Source: Datnioides undecimradiatus (taxonomy: Eukaryota; Chordata; Actinopteri; Lobotiformes; Datnioididae). Taken from it: 64,000 nucleotides of DNA. The stretch lies in the NCBI GenBank assembly GCA_008933995.1, contig WARS01000110.1:2232001-2296000 (forward strand), in the 5' to 3' direction. The notes below the pieces were generated by a model that did no database searches, was not told where the DNA came from, and saw only the letters and a list, made by a program, of their open reading frames with translations. This document shows, in pieces, positions 22,195-35,375 of this stretch (the stretch's first letter is position 1; the number at the start of each line of letters is the position of its first letter). Both the position numbers and the translations under genes were made by a program.

Positions 22195-23565
22195 CAGAAT
22201 CTAGAAAGGTTTAGTACTGAGAACAAAACACTTACGCTACCATTCTCAGACTCAACAGGCAATTGGGCATAAATATATGTACCTTGAGGCATCGGAGAAG
22301 ATTTGGCTTCACTCCCTGAAGTGCTTCGCTCCCTGATGTGTGCATGTTTGTTTTGGTTGGTTAAAAATGCAGTTCTGTTTCATGGTACGAGGTTCAATGC
22401 TGAGATCTTATGTAGCATTTGCACTGTTGATATTTAAGTGCGCTGAAACTTTGATTGAAACATCTGTACAGTTAATATAAAATATTTGTAAAAGTTCAAT
22501 CCTCCACCATAGAGATAAGCTCAAATAAATTTTTAATAGACAGTTTAGTTTTTTTATATATGTATTTATATGGATTTTTTTTAATATGAGTGTGAATTTC
22601 ATGGGAGAAAGTAATAAATTAGATTTTTAGTGTAAATTAGTCTTGTTCTTTGAGGATTCTCTTCAAATATTTCTTTTACTTAAGTAGTTTTCATCTCAAG
22701 TGTTTGACTTAGCTACATTTCAAGCCACATCCGTTACAGAGCAAAAAAAATCCATATGAAAAATATCCTGAGGTCAAAAGTTTTTGAAAGCATTGAGGAG
22801 CATGGTGGACACATAGGCTGGGAGGACTGGTTATTCTAGCATATATAGGCTGAAAGGACTGGTTATAATATGTAATAATACTGAGCAGAGAAGCTTCACC
22901 TAGAGATTTTGAAGGACTTCAGGTGTACAAGGCTCACAGAGTGACATTTGTAGAGGAACAACAAACTCCAACACTGTGTTTCCTAGCAACATATTGTGTG
23001 TATGAGTGCTACATGGTCTGAATACACCGTGGTCTCACTGTTGCTTTAACATGTGTGTCTGCTGTTGAATGCTGCAATGATCATGCCATTGAAGTCAATG
23101 CTATGTAGTATGCAGTAGTAACAAGTAATACACTGTAGCTTGATACTCCTGCTGTGGTGTCCAGAATTCTTTTCTAATAACCAGTGATTTTTGCTTACTT
23201 GTCTGATTTTTGTCTACTTCCTCTGTCCTCTAATTGTAGTGAAAGGCAAATGTTTATTTATAATTGACATGAACAAGCCATAAAGTGCAGTCTGCAGAAA
23301 TTGAATTTGATTTGGACATGAGAACTTGGCGGTGTGATGATGTTCCTTATTAGTTTAATCTAAAAAATACTCTGTCTCAATGTAATATATGGAATATAAA
23401 ATGTATTGAAACTCTGACATACATAATTATTTTCTTCCATCATTAACCTTCTGCTATGTTAGACAATCCACGAGTTGTATATATACTGCTCTACCTCTGA
23501 GCCGCAGCCACCATCATATCATATCACCTGTGTCTTGAGACAGAGATATCGTAAATCATGTAAAG

Positions 23566-23568
<3 letters not shown>

Positions 23569-23601
<33 letters not shown>
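23569..23601 (+). repeat. (TG)n microsatellite
   Basis: About 16 uninterrupted TG units in the intergenic region. Confidence 0.97.
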
Positions 23602-23603
<2 letters not shown>

Positions 23604-23667
23604 CCATTCCATAATGGGCCTTAAGAAAAATACACACAATGCTGCAGGCAAAAATATAATATAACAA

Positions 23668-24170
23668 AATGGTGCTTTTGTTTTCTGTCTGAGTTTTCTG
23701 TGCTTTTGGTTATTTCCTGTTTTATTTTGAAAGGCTTCTCCCTCCTGTGCCTCTGTGCACTTGTGTGCTGTGCTTAATTAGCTTAGTGGTTTCACCTCTG
23801 CCTTCTTTGCCTGCACTCCCCAGTCTACATATGTTGCGTCACTTCTGTTGTTCTGTGTCAGTTCCTTGTGTGTGTTCATGTGCCTTCCTGGTGGTTTTTT
23901 TTCTCGTGTTCCCTCGTGTGATTTCGATTTCTGGCGTTTTGGATTTTTGCCTGTTTATGGACTTTGTTTTCTGCCTGCTCCCTGTGGTTTTGTTTGCTGA
24001 GTTCTGGACTGGTTTCAACTGTGCTTACCTGCCTTGACTACCTGTAAGCCTTAGCCCTTCAATAAACTTTTGACAAGCTCTGCCCCTGGTCTCCACCTGC
24101 AATTGGGTCCCTCTCCTCGAGTTTCCTAGTTCCTTTGTGTGGCACATTTGACAAAAACACAGACAGTAAC
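23668..24170 (+). mobile_element. Probable LTR fossil (Gypsy-like, solo LTR or part of one)
   Basis: A T- and C-rich, non-coding stretch with the texture of fish LTRs: long pyrimidine-rich text, a polyadenylation signal AATAAA at 24061-24066, then a short segment ending with CACCTGCAATTGGGTCCC-like sequence, common near the end of fish LTRs. I see no internal gag or pol frames nearby, so a solo or partial LTR is the simplest reading. It is a fossil, and its limits are approximate. Confidence 0.45.
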
Positions 24171-27100
24171 AATATAAGGCCTCATGAGAAAAACCATGAT
24201 CAAGGTTTCATCTTGAATTTAAAATTATCCCATTCATATCCTATTTTGAGGAGTTCCACATATTCATGACGAGAACCCTATCCATTTTGGAGGATTTTTA
24301 AAGGGAACATTACGATTCACAATAAATGCACTTCAAGTTACAGGACCAGAAACCAGTTTTTCCATGATTTTACTAAGGGTGTGAAGTAGCAAAATTGAAT
24401 TCACAGGAAAGTATGTGATCTCTTCATATAATGTACAGTGATGTATGGCACAGCACTTGTCTACTAAACTTCACTGGTCTGTATCAACCTTTTCAACAAA
24501 TTGAATTTGCAGCAGCAAAATATTGGAACAGCACTCACCTCCAGTGATGGTGAAAGGATCAAACAAACAGGCTTTAGGCCCTTTTAAACTTGGGAAAACA
24601 ACTACAGGTTGTTTCAGGTTCTATTGACTCCCAAGCCAGAGACCAGAGATTCCTTCACTGTTGCCTGTACAGGATTCTAGTTTACTTTAGTATGAGAAAA
24701 GCTATTTCCTGCATGAGTATCAACCCATACGTTCTAAAATTAGCATATTTCTGAGTAGTTCCAAATTGAAGACACTTGGAAATGTTAAGCTGCACTAATC
24801 AATATTTTACATACCAATGGAGCAAATGACCAGGTGTAATGTGAAATGAGTTGATTATATGAAGGAGTTCTCAGCATTCTTGATAACCTAGTCTTCTTCA
24901 AGCAGAAATATTGTGCATTTCCAAGGCAGAGTTTGCTCTTGCATATACTGTGCTCTTGCATATACTGTGCATTACTGCAAAGCAAACCACTGTGTTTTAG
25001 ATTTGTGAATACATTTTTGGGAAACCAATAACAACAACACTGCCTTTATTTTTCTTATAACTTGATTATAGGGTGATATTACAGACTAACACAGTACCTG
25101 CATTATTCATATGAACCTGTTAGCTAGAGCAAACATTTGCTTTCAGGCCCCTTTTGATCCCTTCAACACAATCGCATACCACTCCCTGCCTTCACCTTGG
25201 CATTTCATCTGAACCTTGTAGCTTCCACACTGCAATAGCGCGCTATGAATGGCAGCTTCATTATGTGCTCACACAACCAGTGCCCTTATGCTGGAATAAT
25301 GCTATCTGTCCCAGGGTTTTCTGTGTGTCAGCTGGTGGTAATTATAATTATAGTAAACTTGCTGGAGAATATACATGACATGAGGACAATATGAATTGAA
25401 ATTATGGTCTTTCTATGTGACACAGACTTAAGAATTAGGGCAAAGTCTGCTCATCTTCAATCATTTTCCTATTGCTGGAATAGTCAATAAATCTAAAAAT
25501 CTAAAGGACCATTTATCCTCAATATACTGACTCTAGCTTGTCTGCTCACCAAGAAAGTTCCATGATTTCCACACATCCACTTAAAAATGTGCAAATATAT
25601 GCAGTAATAAATTTGTCTTCCCCAACAAGCGGAATGCAGAGCATAAACTTAAACTTTAACTTTGAGGCTATCAAACAGCTCTAAATGTATATAACTCTCC
25701 GTGTTTGTTATTTTATGTTATCATCTTTCACTCAGACTATGTCTGAGTGTCTACATATTCTCAAAATGGTGTTGCATCTGAACTTTAATATATTCATGTG
25801 CAGGAGGTCAGAGAGACTAAGTGGACCGGTTATACTGAGACGGAAAGGCTGAGACCTCTCTGAACTCAGAGGCTGATTTCAGACAAGACAAGTGAATGCA
25901 ACAGCAGAGAAGGACATCAACATTGCCTGGCAACGTAGCACTGCATATGTGTGATACATGTGTAAACACAGTGGACTCTCTGCTTCATTATAGACACATC
26001 TGTGGAGCTTGTACACTTTGTACTATTTGTACGACGTGATCTTATTGTTTGTGTTAATTAGCGTATACCAATGACAGTTATCTGGACTACATCTTTGAGT
26101 ATTGTGTACATTGGAAACCAGGAAATGGGCATGTAAAAAGGCTCTCATAAACACAGCTGGTTGGTTGGGTGAACTGTAACAAACACAATTTTAACAAGGT
26201 TGAATAAACATTGACACACGTGCAGAAAGAAGTCAAAAGCAACAGAAACCCAAATGGGGCAAAGATTCTAATAAAATGATGCCATGGCATCAACGCAACA
26301 GCAAGAAAATGAGGAAAGAAATATCCTGTGCCAATGTTTGTGCCATCAACAAGCTTCTGTCGTAAACCTTGTGAGAAGCAAATGCAAGTCCAATCTGAGT
26401 ACACGTGTTCTCGGATAAGGAGGAAGCAAGCCTAAAATCTGTCTGGAGTCGGCTTGTTTCTACAGGTCCTTTTAAGTCCTGATGATACTTCTTCACTTCC
26501 ACAGAAATCTTTTGATATGTGGCTGTTAGTATAAACTTTGTTCAAAGGGCTTTAGCAACAATATAGGGGCATCTCCGGAGTCTGTGGATTCTGACTGGTT
26601 ACACAACAGGATTTACTGAGCAGCACCGAGTTAGCAGACCGTTGTTGCCACACAGTGTTGCTCTTAAACGGTCAGTTCAACCAAATTTTTATTACATATT
26701 GTATTTTTAGTTATGTATGTTAGTTATTGTATATACTGACTACTTGAAATTTTGATACTTTTAGGCCAACAAAATTAAAATAAATATAGGAATATTAGTA
26801 TGTATCCTTTACTGGACTGTCATTTAGACCTTCACTTTGAAGACCTTGTGCAATATTAACTGGGTTCTTTATAAGATTACGTGGACATGAAGATGTATAC
26901 AAGCAATAAAGAAGAAAAGCATATGATACTCATATATCTTGGTCATACTGAGACACCTCATTGACTACCTTTATTTTCCTGTCTTTTAACTCTGATCTGA
27001 GGATTATCTGAGACTGACTGGGACTGAATGGAATTTCATTTGCTCAAGAAAATCCTAATATAATTCTGAAAGCTCCTTCCAGAAACTATTTCCTGATCCC

Positions 27101-30100
27101 ATACTTTGATTTGTGTTTTCAATATTTTTCATATTATTGAAAACTGCTGACAGTGAGGTCACTAAACTACCCACATGAACCAAAAATGGCATTTTTTTCA
27201 AATGTTATTTTTAAATGCAGAGCAGATATCTGCATGACCACAAATCAGTTAACACGAGAGATAAGTATTTTTGGTGAACTAAAATTTAAAATGTGTTCAG
27301 TGAATCTTTGTATTATCTTAAGCAATGATATCTGGATTAACATTTACATTACATTACCAAAAAATATGATTTTACTGTATGTATGTATAGTATGTAACTG
27401 CATTTAGCACCCAATGTGTAATGATTTGTAACAGCTATCAAAAAATAAAATTGTTTTCATATTATTTTATTTCTTTAAAGTCAAACTGACTTGAAAAATG
27501 CCCTTTTAACCCTTTTCACATCTGTGTTGACATTGTACAGCTATTTATGCCATCTACATATCCCCAAAAATATTAAAAAAGAAATAAATTTCTTTGCAAA
27601 ATCCAACCATGTTTTCTCCCCATAAAACAAAATATGGCATGTGCCAATATAACCAACCAATTTCAATCAATAATGTCAAGATTCTCCTATCAGTCTTCAA
27701 CTTTTAGCAGCACAGACCTAAGATTCACTTGATATCTACCAATAACATGGTACTTTGGTGTGTCTTTGGGAGGTCACTGCCAAATCTATCCAACCCTAGA
27801 TTATTGCAACTATCCATGTTGTTTTGACTCACCCACTTCTCAAGATTAAAAAAAAACAAATTCCTCCATTCCTCCAAATTCCTCAAGATTGAAACCAAAT
27901 TCCTCCAAATGATATTGGAGAACTAGACAAATTCTTCCTGTTTTGTTTCACTCAGAAATACATCACAACATGGAAGTTACATACTCTCAAAATGCCATTT
28001 CACCCAGATTTAATCATTAGTTTTGTAAGTTTATCTGCATAAGTGAAAGAGTGTAATACTTAGATATTAGATATTATTAGATATTATAGATATTATATGA
28101 CTCAGAGTTTAATGTCCTTAAACCAAGGAAGTCAATGACTCAAAAAAAATAATAGAGGCGAGAAAAATTTGTCTTGCAAAATTGCAGTTAGGAAAAAAAA
28201 AGTCTCTTGGACTTTGAGACATTTTAATAATGGTTAGCACTTTTGAAATGACTCAGTAGCACCATCATACAATATATAAACAATGAAAAAATATTTTTTT
28301 TAATTATAGTGGGAGGAAGAATCAAAGCAACCAGTCAATTCAGCTCAGCATCATTGAGGATTCCCTGTCTAAGCGTTGCATGCAGTGACCTCAGGCCTTC
28401 GGGGTGGGATGTTTTCCCATGGTTTCTTTACTCTTATTGAAAAGGAACCCCTTTCGAGCAGCATGCTCTCCAAAGCAGATGACAGTTCAGAGGAGCTGTC
28501 AGCCATTTGCTTGACACAAGGTCAGAGGCAATGACTGCAAGTCAGCCAAAAAACAAGATGGACTGTCAGCCAAGGAGCCCACAGGGAAAGAAGGAAACAG
28601 CAGCCACATTTGGAAGGGTAATGAGCTCGGTTGTGAGGCAGCCAGGAGAGAACATTGAAGGCATTGCATGTTTTTACAGCATCTTCTTGTCACTGTCTCT
28701 CTCTGGGGGGAAAGGTATGCTTGCCTTCCCGCCATTGCTCCCTCCTTCCATCAGCTCAGTCTGTCTTCCTCACCTCTCCTTCCCTGCCAGCAATTTCCAT
28801 CATTCAGCTCATGAATACTGAATGGCCTCAAGTAGTTTTGATTAAGAAGGTACAAAGGTTGCAGACAGTAATCTGCAATCTTGCACCAGTGATAGAGGGA
28901 TTTCTAGGGAAAAAAGGCCAGAGGAGGTATGAGATGGGCTGAAATAATTTATATTTCATTTTTAAACTATTTCAAACCAAACAGAGGTTGCAGCTGTTTT
29001 AGGGCGTGGACTATTTTCATTTTATTCCAGACAGAAGTGAAATATAAGGTATTAACACCCCGAGAGAAATGCCTGAAATTGCCATTTTGCTGTCCTGGAA
29101 ATGCTGAGACAGCACACCAACTTTTGACATGCTGAGCATCTGAGCAGTCGTATGAGAGGTGAAGTTGAGCAGCCGCCTGCTTGCTGTTTGGGGATGTTCC
29201 CTTGTAGCAGAGCCACAGTGAGGGAAAATTCACTATCACTTACCAGCTCCACAGATGATCTGACCTCGCCTCCGATTGCTTCCTGCTGGCTTTTGCTTGT
29301 CAGTGGGACTACACCACAGGCAGGGAGCCACAGATGAAGAGCAAAACGTATTTGACCCGTGAAGAGCAAACTGCATGAGACCAACCTCCCAACCTCTGCA
29401 CTATTTTCCCAAATGTGAAATGTTAGAGAGGACAATTTCTCCACTATTGGCTGGCACTGAATGCTTAATTAATTCCAAGCATCTAGAAATATGTATGAAA
29501 AAAGAATCTAATGATTCCTTAGCCAGATGTTAGTGCATTTAGATTAACTTATTTCTAATTGAGGTGTGGTGTTTTTATCTTGTTATTTATCAGTTTTGCG
29601 GAATAATTCTTATCACCAGTCAGCATAGGTTACTGTGCCACTGCCGCCTACTGCTACAACCATTGCTAATCTCCAGATGGTGTAGCGAACTGTAAATGTG
29701 ACGTGATGTCAATGTGATGTCAAAAAATAAATAAATTCAATAAATTCTGAAGTTAATGAACTGCCTTAAATATGTCAGTTATCAGCTGGCTCAGAGATAA
29801 TTGCTATACAGAAAATCTGAGAGTGTATTCAAAAGCTCCAAATTCCCCCTCAAAATACAAACTAAATATGTCGTTGTTGCGAGTCTCTGTTGAGGATTAC
29901 ACTTTTGAGTTTTGGTGGTGTTTAAAATCACTGTGATATTACTATCTAAACTGATTTTCGGCCACTTGGGGACAGGTGAACAAGCTAAAGGCAGTTCCGT
30001 AGCTATCAGTATGGACACAGAAGTTCTGCGCTTGGGGCTGTCCCTGGTATGGTAGAGATTTTACAATTTTAGTGTTTACTATGAATTCACAATAATTTCT

Positions 30101-32109
30101 CTTGAATGGGTGGAATATAGATACCTGACCTCAGCATTTCTTCAATCATGCTTACAATCCTGGTTGAAAAAAGAAAAAAAAATGACATATTAGCAGCATA
30201 ATATTGTAGCTGATATGACAGTTTATTTACACATACAGCAGGAATGATTGCATTAGGCCGCCTCCCAAAACCCATGTGCTTCTGTATTTTGTTTAGTTTT
30301 TGCTTTTGCTTAGACATCCTGACTGAGACTCCCTGCCACATATTTTTTTAGTATCTCAGTGGAACTTTTCTGGTTAAATAAAGAATAAATAAATGAAAAT
30401 AAAATAAAAGAGATGCTGAGATCAAAAGTGGCGGATGCCCCAGCATGCTGCTCTTATTCTAGTAGCATGTGTCTATTGTAAGTGAAAAGACACTGGCTCT
30501 TGATATACCACTGCTGTTTTATTGGTTTCTGGCACTTATTAACAATGTGTTACTCAGACTCCATTGTCAAAAACCACCACTCATCAGTACATACTAATTC
30601 TTATTGATGTCACTGCTTATTATGAGATTGATTCTGTGCGTGACTTACAATGGGATTATTAGTCCTCTATCAGCTACAGATACCACCCTACACAATGATA
30701 CAGTTGGTGTGCCGCTCTTGTTTTCATGTTGTGGGTCAAGTGTTATGTTGCTCTTTGACCGGACTGGACACTTGAAGTGGTATGGTTGTTCTCAGATGCA
30801 CCAAGACACCTTCCAATTTGTCGAAATTTGCATTTTCTGCCTCCTCTCCTCCTCCAGCAATATAGTGCCTCCATGTGTTTTTGAGTGCCATTTAGGATGC
30901 TATGGCCATGTTTTCATTCTACTTATTATAAAGGTACATTATTTAATATCATGAGTAGATTATATTTAGAACTGGTTTGGATTACACTACACCTGAGAGA
31001 CAGTAAAGATGAGTGATCCCAGGGTCAATTACACTAATGACGTGTGGTGATCATTAGTATCCCATAATAGCTTATATTAGCTATTAAGTTATCAGCTAAC
31101 TGCAGATATAAATACATGGCAAACATGCAAAATACAGTTTTGTTATGTTAACAAGCATTCTGAAAACATTGTTATTATCAGCTAACATTAATGCTAAGTA
31201 ACATGGCAACCTAAGCTATCGGTTAGCCCGTTTAGCTCGCTAAAGTTAACATCAACAGGCACAGAAGCAAGAGCTGGATGTTTGACACCAAAAATAACAG
31301 CCAAGGGTTAATGACATGTTTGTAGATATTACCGCTCGGTCTTGGCTTCTCAGTTAATCGCTTTGATGTGTTCTTTTTCCTTGCTCGAGTGGACATCCCC
31401 TCTGACCTGCTGGGAATCACTGCTGCACCCCGTCTGACGGTTGAGCACAAGCATCGTTTCCCAGTGATAGTGTGACTGAATTTCCACTGCTGGTCCAGGA
31501 TCTGACTCCATGTTGTTGGAAATAGATAATGTATAATTGATGATTGAGCTTTAACTTTTACATCTCCCCTCCCCATATGATAATTGGGCAACTTGTACTC
31601 AAAATTCTTGAATGATGTCATTGCTATAAATAAAATAAATAGGAATTATGGGCAGAAGCTGAATTAAGTTTTTTGGGAGGGACTTCCAGTTTGCCTGATA
31701 CCATCCCCCATTGAGATTTAGTGCTTGTTTGACCTGCAACAGAAAGAACGGATGGTTGTAAAATCGCTGGTGATGAAAAGACCTTTTTCCAAAATTACAC
31801 AAAATGCAAACTATGCAAAAATTAAAGGAACGTAAAAGCAGCTGACTAAATTGATGCACTGGCATATCAATCAATACAGCATATGAAAAAACTGTGAATT
31901 AACATCCCTCAACTAATGGTGAAGTAAGTGCGAAAAAATCACATAAAACCACACTGACTTTGTCATTAGTCCATAGAGAGAAGCATGGATTCACGATACA
32001 TTCATGATCTTCTGTTAATTTGTGCATTAAATCATCATGATTCACACATTAGTTTAGCTTTACTTAAGCATATGATTTGTACCATTACTACAAAGTGCAA
32101 CCCATAATT
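24171..32109. other. Intergenic DNA, no gene seen
   Basis: Nearly 8 kb without a supported gene. It contains a 17-bp tandem duplication (TGCTCTTGCATATACTG, 24934-24967), an 8-bp-stem hairpin (25729-25749), ATATTAG-type short repeats (28063-28098) and, at 30335-30410, TCTGGTTAAATAAAG-like sequence typical of the 3' tails of fish retroposons. A higher-complexity block lies at about 28300-29450. The open frames here (for example 29052-29444 on -) show no known domain. Confidence 0.65.
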
Positions 32110-32985
32110 CATTTTCTATTAAATTCTGCTCGCAAATTTGCTGAAGCCTCTGCTAGTGAGCACTTCTCCATTGCAAGATAATTATCCACCTGACAGGTGT
32201 AACATATCAAGATGTTGATTAAACACCATGATTACTACACGGGCATGCCTTGGGCTGCTCACAATAAACGGCCATTCTAAAATTTGTGGTTTTATCTCAC
32301 AGCATCATGCCCCAGATGTTGCAAGCTTTGAGAAAAGCATAGAATTGGCATGCTGACTACAGGGATGTCCACAAGAGCGTTTCTTGTAAAGTGAACATTC
32401 ATATACATTTTCTGTGATGTTTTTGTCAGAATATTCAACCAGCCTCATGACCGCAGACGAGAACAGCCTTAACCTTTACATCCAGCAAGATCATCTGACA
32501 CCAGTTATTTGGACTGCTGATGTAAGAGCTGGTTTGCCAAACCAAGGAACTTCAGCACAATCAGTCAGAAGTAGTCTCAAAAAATTTCTCTGCTTGGTAT
32601 CATCCTCAGAAAGCTCATCATAACCAACCTGAGTAAGCAAATGCTCACCTTCAGTGGCATCTGGTACCTTCACGGATGCCAAAACTGTTTGCTAACTTAA
32701 GTTGCCCCATGGTGGCAGACACAGACAAGCCTATACAACAAATGTGCCTTCTTTTGATGGCAGTCTGAATACACAGCAATACTGTGACATGATCCTGAGG
32801 CACACTGTTGTGCCTTTTATCTGCCATCATCACATCTTCCTACAGCATGAATATACATGGCCCCATGTTGTAAGGATTCGTAGACCTATGTACGTATGAT
32901 CTATCTATGTAAAGGACACGTGTCACACTGCATGAGGCAAATGGTGGCCACAACAGATACTGACTGATACTCACATCCTGAATTT
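32110..32985 (+). mobile_element. Broken Tc1-like DNA transposon, second subfamily
   Basis: It follows a widespread fish Tc1-like element in order. A 5' terminal region (32112-32280) contains GTGAGCACTTCTCC and CACCTGACAGGTGT. A transposase start-like MPQM is at 32307, and then come LPNQGTSAQSVRSSLKKFL (about 32533-32590), CCCCATGGTGG (32704) and GATCCTGAGGCAC (32790). CAGCATGAATATACATGGCC (32843) is where the family has QHDNARPH. The C-terminal EANGGHNRY and TGA end at 32963. Compared with the family, about 150 bases of the middle and the part between the DDE aspartate and the C-terminus are missing, and there are several stops. The 3' inverted terminal region is lost. It is unlike the relic at 4770-5520. 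Confidence 0.85.
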
Positions 32986-34888
32986 TTTCTTAATTAGTAT
33001 GTATTAGTATTAGTATGGTTTAAAAATGTCTGGTGCAGTTTAAGTATAAATGTCCTTCTGAGGCACATAGTATCTGATTAAACAACATGAAGGGCTTTCT
33101 CAGCTCTCTGAAGTCAGACGTTGAATGAAGGACAAATTATAGAGATGTACTCTGCAATTTCTCTCAAATATCAAAAAATTAGATTGAATATTGATCAGCG
33201 CAGAAAGATTACATCTTAGGTCTCACTCTGATGTCCTTCAAGAACACTTTGAGCACTTATTAAAAAGTCTGAACACACACACGCACACGGAAGATGACTG
33301 TGGTATGAAAGCACTGCTTGACACTAGATGCTTGACAATTCACAGTGAACACATGGAATAGTCTTCAACTGCTAAGCCAAGGTATTCTGTCTATAGGATG
33401 TAATTCAGATTCAATATTATTTGGTCCTCAGAATGTGCTTCAGACACTGGGCCTCTTGCAGGCAATGATATATGCATTTATTGTTATGCATGATTTGTTC
33501 TCATTCCTAGTTAGTGCCAGTTGATTTCTGGGATTTACCAATGTTTACATTTTTGCATCTTAGATAACATAAAATTTTACGAGCCGATATCTTACTAAAG
33601 TAAAAAAAAAAACCCACTGTTTTCATTTGTTCAACATTTTAAGAACATATAATCATATTTAGATTGTATGTTTGAGAATAATAATGATAGTTGGATTACA
33701 ACATTTGTTTGCAGTCTACTGCTCCCAATTGAAACTATAAAAACCACTGGAAGATATTGCATGTGTTCAGCGTCTGAATTGCTTACACACTACTCTTTTG
33801 CCTATTACCATTACGCAGAGAAAGCATTTTTAGATATCTCACAGACCTAATCTGAAAACATGGATGAACTGTGGCTGAGCAAATTATACTTGAATGCAGA
33901 TTTTTGAGTGTTCTTTGAGAGTTGAAAGCAGTAAAAAGGCCTCAGGAAGACCACAGGTAGAAGATGCTATTTGTATAAATTAATTTTATGGTGATTCAGT
34001 TGAACATGAAAAGTTATACTCAGAGCTATTGTGTCTGTAAAGATATCAGTGACAAGGGCTTATGTCCCTAATGTGCCTGGCAGTGCATCACTGTCTTGAA
34101 TTCTTGTGTATAATTTCAAGACTACAACCTCTTCCTGATGTCATCGTGGAGTTCTTGGTTGGGTAGTTTGATGTTTTTATGTCAAACCATATTCTGCTTC
34201 GATCTACCCAAATGGCATTTACAACATCACAGACGTTTTGCTGTTGCTGGATATGTCAATTTCCTGTAACGGCTCTACTGATGCTCTGGAAAATTACCTT
34301 TACATATATTTATTGAACAGTATTTCCATTTCACTACTGCTGAGGTTCACGTTGTCCTTCTTAGAGGCTTTTTTAGCTGCATCTCTTGAACTAGTTTGCA
34401 CTGCCCATATCAAGTGTCCAGTGGGCATTACCTGTGCTAATGACAAACAAATCAGGAATGCACCTCCAGTTTATGATCAAGTGGGATTCATCGTTCATTC
34501 AGATTTATATGGTTCACAACATTTGGTCTGAAGTTGACCTGATTTTTTCTCTCAATAGAAGATTAAGAAAAAAAAATGAGACAAATCCAAACAAACGGTG
34601 CTGTGTGAGACCAATTATCATGCAGTATTGTGTGTTACATCTCTATTCATCAAAATTATCATTTACACATTCTGTACTTTTTAAATTGGGTGAATTGAAC
34701 AGATGTATCATCTTACATTGAATGTGATGCCTGCGTCAGAAAACACAAGCAGCTGGTGCTCCAGTAAGCTTCTGCTGCTGGCTGAGGGATTGCAGAGGAA
34801 TTGTGTGAATGGGTGGTCTAGAGTAGTTTCACTGTCATGACAGTGAGGAAAGAGAAGTTTTAAAGTCTCGTGATTTTCACTGTGCACG

Positions 34889-34932
34889 TGTAAACTGCAT
34901 GTAAACTGCATGTAAACTGCGTGTAAACTGCG
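34889..34932 (+). repeat. 11-bp tandem repeat, four copies
   Basis: Units TGTAAACTGCA (34889-34899 and 34900-34910) and TGTAAACTGCG (34911-34921 and 34922-34932). A further partial TGTG follows. Confidence 0.93.
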
Positions 34933-35294
34933 TGTGTCCTGACCGCGTCAGTTGCAGCATCAACTGTCAGGCAATGTAAGCCCAACTAAGCAGTAAAATG
35001 CATGGAAGAAAATTCTGTGTTATTTTACCTGGTGATGGTGCACAATATTGGAAACGGGTGGCATAGGGCACGCTGCTGTTCTGAATGGCAGAATGGCATA
35101 ACTTAGGAATTATAACCGCATGCAATGATTCTGCACCTTTGACAGCAAGAATGCATAGACTGGCCTGGTGAATGCGTGTGTGGCCCTTCAGTCATTTACA
35201 CACGAGATGGAAATTCACATTCCATCACATACTTGTAAGCAATGTTGTCCTTTAACCTTAACTTTGTGCAAAGGGCATGATGTTTACCATCTCG

Positions 35295-35375
35295 TTTATG
35301 TACCAGTTTAACATATTAGCATGCTACTATCTTCTGATTAGCTCTAAACACAAAGCATGATTACGGCTAATATCT
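35295..35375 (-). repeat. Possible fragment of a teleost interspersed repeat
   Basis: TTAGCATGCTA followed by TGATTAGCTCTAAACACAAAG resembles, in reverse complement, part of the same common fish repeat seen at 1760-2175. It is short and diverged, so this is a weak call. Confidence 0.35.

Larger units (their letters stand above)
20707..23667. other. Intergenic DNA, no gene seen
   Basis: AT-rich sequence with no supported coding frame. It includes a perfect 13-bp-stem hairpin (22161-22194), an imperfect ~32-bp tandem duplication (ATAGGCTG..AGGACTGGTTAT, 22813-22870) and a TG microsatellite (23569-23601). Confidence 0.7.

Noticed and set aside
23747-24037. 96-codon + frame rich in Leu, Phe, Val and Cys
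   Set aside because: It lies inside the pyrimidine-rich LTR-like fossil. Its hydrophobic content follows from T-rich DNA and it is not a real membrane protein.
29052-29444. 130-codon - strand open frame between the genes
   Set aside because: No domain recognised, overlapping open frames on other strands, no promoter or splice evidence.
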